Shown piece by piece: positions 60,811-64,000 of a stretch of DNA of 64,000 bases. Source of the DNA: Nitratireductor kimnyeongensis (GTDB lineage Bacteria > Pseudomonadota > Alphaproteobacteria > Rhizobiales > Rhizobiaceae); the NCBI RefSeq assembly GCF_019891395.1, contig NZ_CP078144.1, positions 62,001 through 126,000 on the forward strand, given 5' to 3'. Each line of letters begins with the position of its first letter. Position 1 is the first letter of the stretch. Below the pieces are notes generated by a model. The model was not told the DNA's origin and ran no database searches. It worked only from the letters and a program-made list of their open reading frames with translations. Made by a program: the position numbers and the translations under genes.

Positions 60811-60826
60811 TACCGTCTGGACGGTA
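60811..60826. promoter_or_regulatory. palindromic operator in the tetR promoter region
   Basis: TACCGTC-TG-GACGGTA is a perfect inverted repeat with 7-bp arms, 15 bp upstream of the tetR start and 130 bp from the divergent adaptor gene. Its size and position fit an autoregulatory TetR-family operator. Confidence 0.65.
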
Positions 60827-60841
60827 TTGTCAAGGTTCAGG

Positions 60842-61411
60842 ATGTCAGGAATGGTGAGGCAGAGTACCGGCGCGCGGGAGAAAATCCTCGCAGCAGCGGC
60901 CGAGATTGTCCGCGAGGCAGGTGCCGCAAGCATGTCGCTGGATGCGGTGGCCGCGCGTGCGGGGGTCTCCAAAGGGGGGCTGCTCTATCACTTTTCCAGC
61001 AAGGCGAAGCTGTTCGAGGCGCTGGTCGAGGGCTTCATCTGTGAAGAGTATGAGAAATTCGAACAGCGCAAACAGGCGCATGAAAAGAGCCCAAACGGCA
61101 TTGTGCAGGCCTATATCGACCTGTTTGTCGAAGAGCGAAACAAGTGTCAGCCGCCGCCCTCCGGCCTGCTCGCCGCTCTGGCCGAGAACCCGGATTTCCT
61201 CAAGCCGGTGCAGACATACGAACGCGAGGTGCTGGACCAGATGAAGACCGGTGCAAGCGATCCGTCCCTTGCCGTCATCGCTCTTCTGGTGGTGCACGGG
61301 GTACGCGCCATGGAACTCTTGTCCATCAACGTGGTGGACAGCCAGGAAATGTCCGACATGCTGAGCGCACTGCGCGGTCTCTTGGAAGCTGGCACTTCGA
61401 AGACCGGATGA
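60842..61411 (+). CDS. TetR-family transcriptional regulator of the RND pump
   Basis: 189 residues. The N-terminal helix-turn-helix domain reads REKILAAAAEIVREAGAASMSLDAVAARAGVSKGGLLYHF-type sequence (DAVAARAGVSKGGLLYHF about 35-52), typical of TetR. The C-terminal ligand domain resembles TetR_C_37-type AcrR-like proteins with LLAALAENPDFL and VIALLVVHGVRAMELL. The start at 60842 is chosen for an AAGG about 7 bp upstream; an ATG at 60851 and an upstream in-frame one at 60782 (which would cover the operator) are less likely. Divergent from the pump operon, convergent with lacI. Confidence 0.9.
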   Translation: MSGMVRQSTGAREKILAAAAEIVREAGAASMSLDAVAARAGVSKGGLLYHFSSKAKLFEALVEGFICEEYEKFEQRKQAHEKSPNGIVQAYIDLFVEERNKCQPPPSGLLAALAENPDFLKPVQTYEREVLDQMKTGASDPSLAVIALLVVHGVRAMELLSINVVDSQEMSDMLSALRGLLEAGTSKTG

Positions 61412-61417
61412 ATGGGC

Positions 61418-62470
61418 TTATGCGGACTGGCGCGCGCCGATGGCCGCCCGGGTGCCGTGGCCGCGATCGGTGAAGCGCGGAACCGGTTCCTGCAGACATT
61501 GCAATGCGTCCGGTTTTTCGCCGGCTATCCTGCGGATCAGCAATTTTCCAAGCGTTTCGCCGGCTTCGGAGATGTCTTCGTAGACGGCATCAATGCGCGG
61601 GCGGACTTCATCGTAGAGCAGCGAGGTCTGCTTGACGACCAGATCGAAATCCTTGCCCACGGTCAGGCCCTGATCGCTCAGGGCGGCCATGATCGACAGG
61701 GCCGAAACTTCGCCGGCACACACCATGCCGTCTGGCGGGTCCGGCTGCCGCAGCCGCCAGGTCAGCCATGCGTATAAGTCGGCTGCGTCACTGTCGAGAT
61801 TGACATCCCCCGGCAATTCCGACGCGACCCCGGCTCTTTCCACCGCCTCCTGAAATCCGTCAAGCAGATGACGACGGAACATGAAACGGTCCGGCGGCAG
61901 GATCAGCGCCAGCCGCCGCCGCCCCTTCGAGACAAGACGTTCGACTGCCATCCGCGCGAAGGCCGCATTGTCATAGTCGACAAAGGCGTGCTCGATCCCG
62001 AGATCCGTGCGACCATGAGAGACGAAAGGAAAATCGTTCTCCATCAGCAGCTTCACGCGCGGATCCTTTGGTTCGGTTCTTGAAAAGACGACCCCGTCGG
62101 CCATGCGGTTGCGCAGGATGTATTCGATCGGGTCCAGCGTTGGTGCTTCAGCGAAATGCGGGGTGATTACCAGATGATATTGCGTGTCGCGCAACGCGCG
62201 CGTCAGGCCGCTGATCATCGAGGTGCTGAAGCCCAGCAATTCGTCATGCGGATCGAGCACGAAGCTGATCACATTCGTGCGGCCGGTGCGCAGGTGACGC
62301 GCGGCCCGGTCCGGCTGATAACCGATCTCATGCGCGACGCGTTGAACACGCTGCCGGGTCTCGAGCGCGATCTGCGGCGCGTCGAGCAATGCGCGCGAAA
62401 CGGTGGTGACGGCAAGGCCGGTCAACTCTGCAATTGTACGCAATGTGGGGCGGTCCGATCGGCGCGCCAT
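61418..62470 (-). CDS. LacI-family transcriptional regulator
   Basis: 350 residues. The N-terminal LacI HTH is TLRTIAELTGLAVTTVSRAL (about 8-27), followed by the hinge region IGYQPDRAARHLRTGRT; the C-terminal half is a periplasmic-binding-protein-like sugar sensor. The start at 62470 has GGGAGGAG 5 bp upstream. It is divergent from a GtsA-like sugar-binding protein gene, with a perfect CG-centred palindrome in the 249-bp gap between them. It resembles AglR-type regulators of rhizobial sugar transport operons. The effector sugar is unknown. Confidence 0.92.
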   Translation of the reverse strand: MARRSDRPTLRTIAELTGLAVTTVSRALLDAPQIALETRQRVQRVAHEIGYQPDRAARHLRTGRTNVISFVLDPHDELLGFSTSMISGLTRALRDTQYHLVITPHFAEAPTLDPIEYILRNRMADGVVFSRTEPKDPRVKLLMENDFPFVSHGRTDLGIEHAFVDYDNAAFARMAVERLVSKGRRRLALILPPDRFMFRRHLLDGFQEAVERAGVASELPGDVNLDSDAADLYAWLTWRLRQPDPPDGMVCAGEVSALSIMAALSDQGLTVGKDFDLVVKQTSLLYDEVRPRIDAVYEDISEAGETLGKLLIRRIAGEKPDALQCLQEPVPRFTDRGHGTRAAIGARQSA

Positions 62471-62658
62471 GTCATCTCCTCCCGGTTGCCGTTGAACGGC
62501 TCTGCATGGCGCCGGATTCGCCAAAAACCGTCATTTCAATCGATATAAATTTACCCTTACAGATAGAGATACCGAAAGACGAGCAAAAATTCCCTTTGGT
62601 TTTCAATGTTTTATCTCCTCCCTTCAATCAGGCAAGAATCTGATTGACCTCCATGGGA

Positions 62659-62674
62659 TTTATAACGTTATAAA
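62659..62674. promoter_or_regulatory. LacI-type operator upstream of the sugar-binding protein gene
   Basis: TTTATAACGTTATAAA is a perfect 16-bp palindrome with the central CG step favoured by LacI-family proteins, 45 bp upstream of the GtsA-like start. A second inverted repeat, CAATCAG/CTGATTG (62625-62646, 8-bp spacer), lies just before it and could be another protein site. The gap is AT-rich compared with its surroundings. Confidence 0.7.
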
Positions 62675-62719
62675 TAGATAGATCGCAAAGGAGCAAGCGA
62701 TCCTATTGGGAGGATTATC

Positions 62720-63976
62720 ATGACCATTCGCAAATTCGCCGCGCTTGCGGCGGGAACAGCCCTTCTTACCCTCGCAGCCGGCAGCAATGCCATGGCCGAA
62801 GACAGCGTTGAGGTGTTGCATTGGTGGACGTCCGGCGGTGAGGCTGCCGCGCTCAACGTTCTCAAGGAAGATCTGGAATCCAAGGGCGTCACCTGGCAGG
62901 ACATGCCGGTGGCCGGTGGTGGCGGTGAGGCGGCCATGACGGCACTTCGCGCCCGCGTCACGGCAGGCAATGCGCCGACCGCCGTTCAGATGCTCGGCTT
63001 CGACATCGTTGACTGGGCCGAGCAGGACGTCGTTGCCAATCTCAACGATGTCGCCGAGGAAGAAGGCTGGGCCGATGTCGTGCCGGCAGCCCTGCAGAAC
63101 TTCTCCAAATATGACGGCAACTGGATCGCCTCGCCAGTGAATGTGCACTCCACCAACTGGGTGTGGATCAACAAGGCCGCGCTCGATGCCGCTGGCGGCA
63201 AGGCGCCGGAGAGCTGGGAAGAGCTCGTCGCCGTTCTCGACAAGATGAAGGAAAACGGCATCACGCCGCTCGCCCATGGCGGTCAGCCCTGGCAGGACGC
63301 CACGGTGTTCGAGGCGGTCGTTCTCTCGCTCGGCAATGATTTCTACAAGGCCGCGCTGAACGATCTCGACCCCGAGGCGCTCGGCTCCGACAAGATGAAG
63401 GAAGCCTTCGACCGCATGGCGAAGCTGCGCACCTACGTGGACGACAACTTCTCCGGCCGTGACTGGAACCTGGCCTCGGCCATGGTCATCGAGGGCACCG
63501 GCGGCATGCAGATGATGGGCGACTGGGCCAAGGGCGAGTTCCTCAAGGCCGGCAAGAAGCCGGGCGAGGATTTCGTCTGCATCCGCTTCCCCGGAACGCA
63601 GGGCTCCGTGACCTTCAACTCCGACCAGTTCGTCATGTTCCAGGTGGGCGAAGACAAGCAGAAGGCTCAGAAGCTGATGGCTTCCGCTGTCATGAACCCC
63701 GAGTTCCAGTCCGCCTTCAATGTGGTCAAGGGCTCGGTTCCGGCCCGTACTGACGTGCCGAACGACGCGTTCGACGATTGCGGCAAGAAGGGCATGGCCG
63801 ATCTTGCTGAAGCCAATGCGGGCGGTGGCCTGTTCGGCTCCATGGCCCATGGCCACGGCGCACCGGCTGCCGTGAAGAATGCGGTGAACGACGTTGTGAC
63901 CCAGCATTTCAATGGCGAGCTGACGTCCGAAGAGGCCGTCGAAGAGCTTCAGAACGCCGTCGCTGCCGCGCAGTAA
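62720..63976 (+). CDS. carbohydrate ABC transporter substrate-binding protein (GtsA glucose/mannose type)
   Basis: Periplasmic family 1 binding protein of 418 residues. The signal peptide is clear ([20 protein letters not shown], then SNAMAE). The mature N-terminus [20 protein letters not shown] (split) and [19 protein letters not shown] closely follow GtsA of the glucose/mannose importer. GGAGG lies upstream of the start. The permease and ATPase genes presumably follow beyond the window, as only 24 bp remain after the stop. Regulation by the divergent LacI protein is likely. Confidence 0.92.
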   Translation: MTIRKFAALAAGTALLTLAAGSNAMAEDSVEVLHWWTSGGEAAALNVLKEDLESKGVTWQDMPVAGGGGEAAMTALRARVTAGNAPTAVQMLGFDIVDWAEQDVVANLNDVAEEEGWADVVPAALQNFSKYDGNWIASPVNVHSTNWVWINKAALDAAGGKAPESWEELVAVLDKMKENGITPLAHGGQPWQDATVFEAVVLSLGNDFYKAALNDLDPEALGSDKMKEAFDRMAKLRTYVDDNFSGRDWNLASAMVIEGTGGMQMMGDWAKGEFLKAGKKPGEDFVCIRFPGTQGSVTFNSDQFVMFQVGEDKQKAQKLMASAVMNPEFQSAFNVVKGSVPARTDVPNDAFDDCGKKGMADLAEANAGGGLFGSMAHGHGAPAAVKNAVNDVVTQHFNGELTSEEAVEELQNAVAAAQ

Positions 63977-64000
63977 AAGCGGAGTGAGTGCCCGGTTCGG

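Noticed and set aside
59482..61044. 520-codon open frame on the plus strand opposite the efflux adaptor and through the tetR promoter
   Set aside because: Composition is typical of a shadow frame, and it would run through the palindromic operator and into tetR in another frame.

Overview
The window is a dense, GC-rich stretch of chromosome from an alphaproteobacterium. It probably comes from the Hyphomicrobiales (Rhizobiales), perhaps a Phyllobacteriaceae-like lineage. That placement is inferred from three things: the aerobic Pseudomonas denitrificans-type cob gene set, close likeness to rhizobial proteins (an Agrobacterium-type lysine 6-dehydrogenase, FrcBCA/inositol-type and GtsA-type sugar transport), and palindromic intergenic repeats of kinds common in rhizobia. 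No tRNA, rRNA, CRISPR array, transposase or prophage gene was seen. Coding density is very high, many genes overlap by ATGA or GTGA, and no stretch over 300 bp lacks a gene except the hupE-cobW leader region (19388-20056), which is filled by two cobalamin riboswitches.

Layout. 2-1526: end of a thiamine operon (thiG 3' end, thiE, thiD). 1534-6484 (minus): a probable inositol-type cassette, iolI-like isomerase, periplasmic sugar-binding protein, permease, ATPase and iolG. 6678-7532: purU. 7683-13696: a tctABC tricarboxylate-type transporter with its GntR regulator on the minus strand, divergent from an HMG-CoA lyase / CaiB CoA-transferase pair; together they look like uptake, CoA activation and cleavage of a branched dicarboxylate. 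13939-14943: a luciferase-like monooxygenase. 14951-35502: the cobalamin region, with a small phosphatase, cobD, cbiB, then cobO-cobU-hupE (minus) and cobW-N-G-H-I-J, cobK (minus), cobL-E-M-A-B-S-T-F (plus). Two back-to-back cobalamin riboswitches control the two arms. The set covers nearly the whole aerobic pathway; cobaltochelatase CobS/CobT, cobyric acid synthase CobQ and BluB are not here. 35659-36876: a second COG0523 GTPase (ZigA-like) behind a possible Zur box. 37120-38353: fucU and a sugar-acid SDR. 38607-42693: a PotDABC-like polyamine-type ABC transporter. 42703-45407: Lrp regulator, lysine 6-dehydrogenase and a DMT permease. 45422-54876 (minus): a large catabolic locus (class II aldolase, peptide-type ABC transporter with a fused double ATPase, M20 deacylase, 2-hydroxyacid dehydrogenase, acetylpolyamine-amidohydrolase-like enzyme) with a divergent GntR regulator at 55126-55773. 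55799-56209: a secreted DUF4168 protein. 56393-61411: RND efflux pump and adaptor with a divergent TetR repressor. 61418-63976: LacI regulator divergent from a GtsA-like glucose/mannose-type binding protein, whose permeases lie beyond the window.

The best candidates for undescribed biology are the 45-55 kb catabolic locus of unknown substrate, the phosphatase translationally coupled to cobD (a candidate for the unassigned nucleotide-loop phosphatase of alphaproteobacterial B12 synthesis), and the tct/HMG-CoA-lyase module. At the DNA level, notable items are the twin divergent riboswitches, the cobK/cobL start codons sharing one CATG, long perfect inverted repeats that supply the stop codon of a CoA-transferase gene, and the independent use of stem-loops just downstream of three transporter binding-protein genes.
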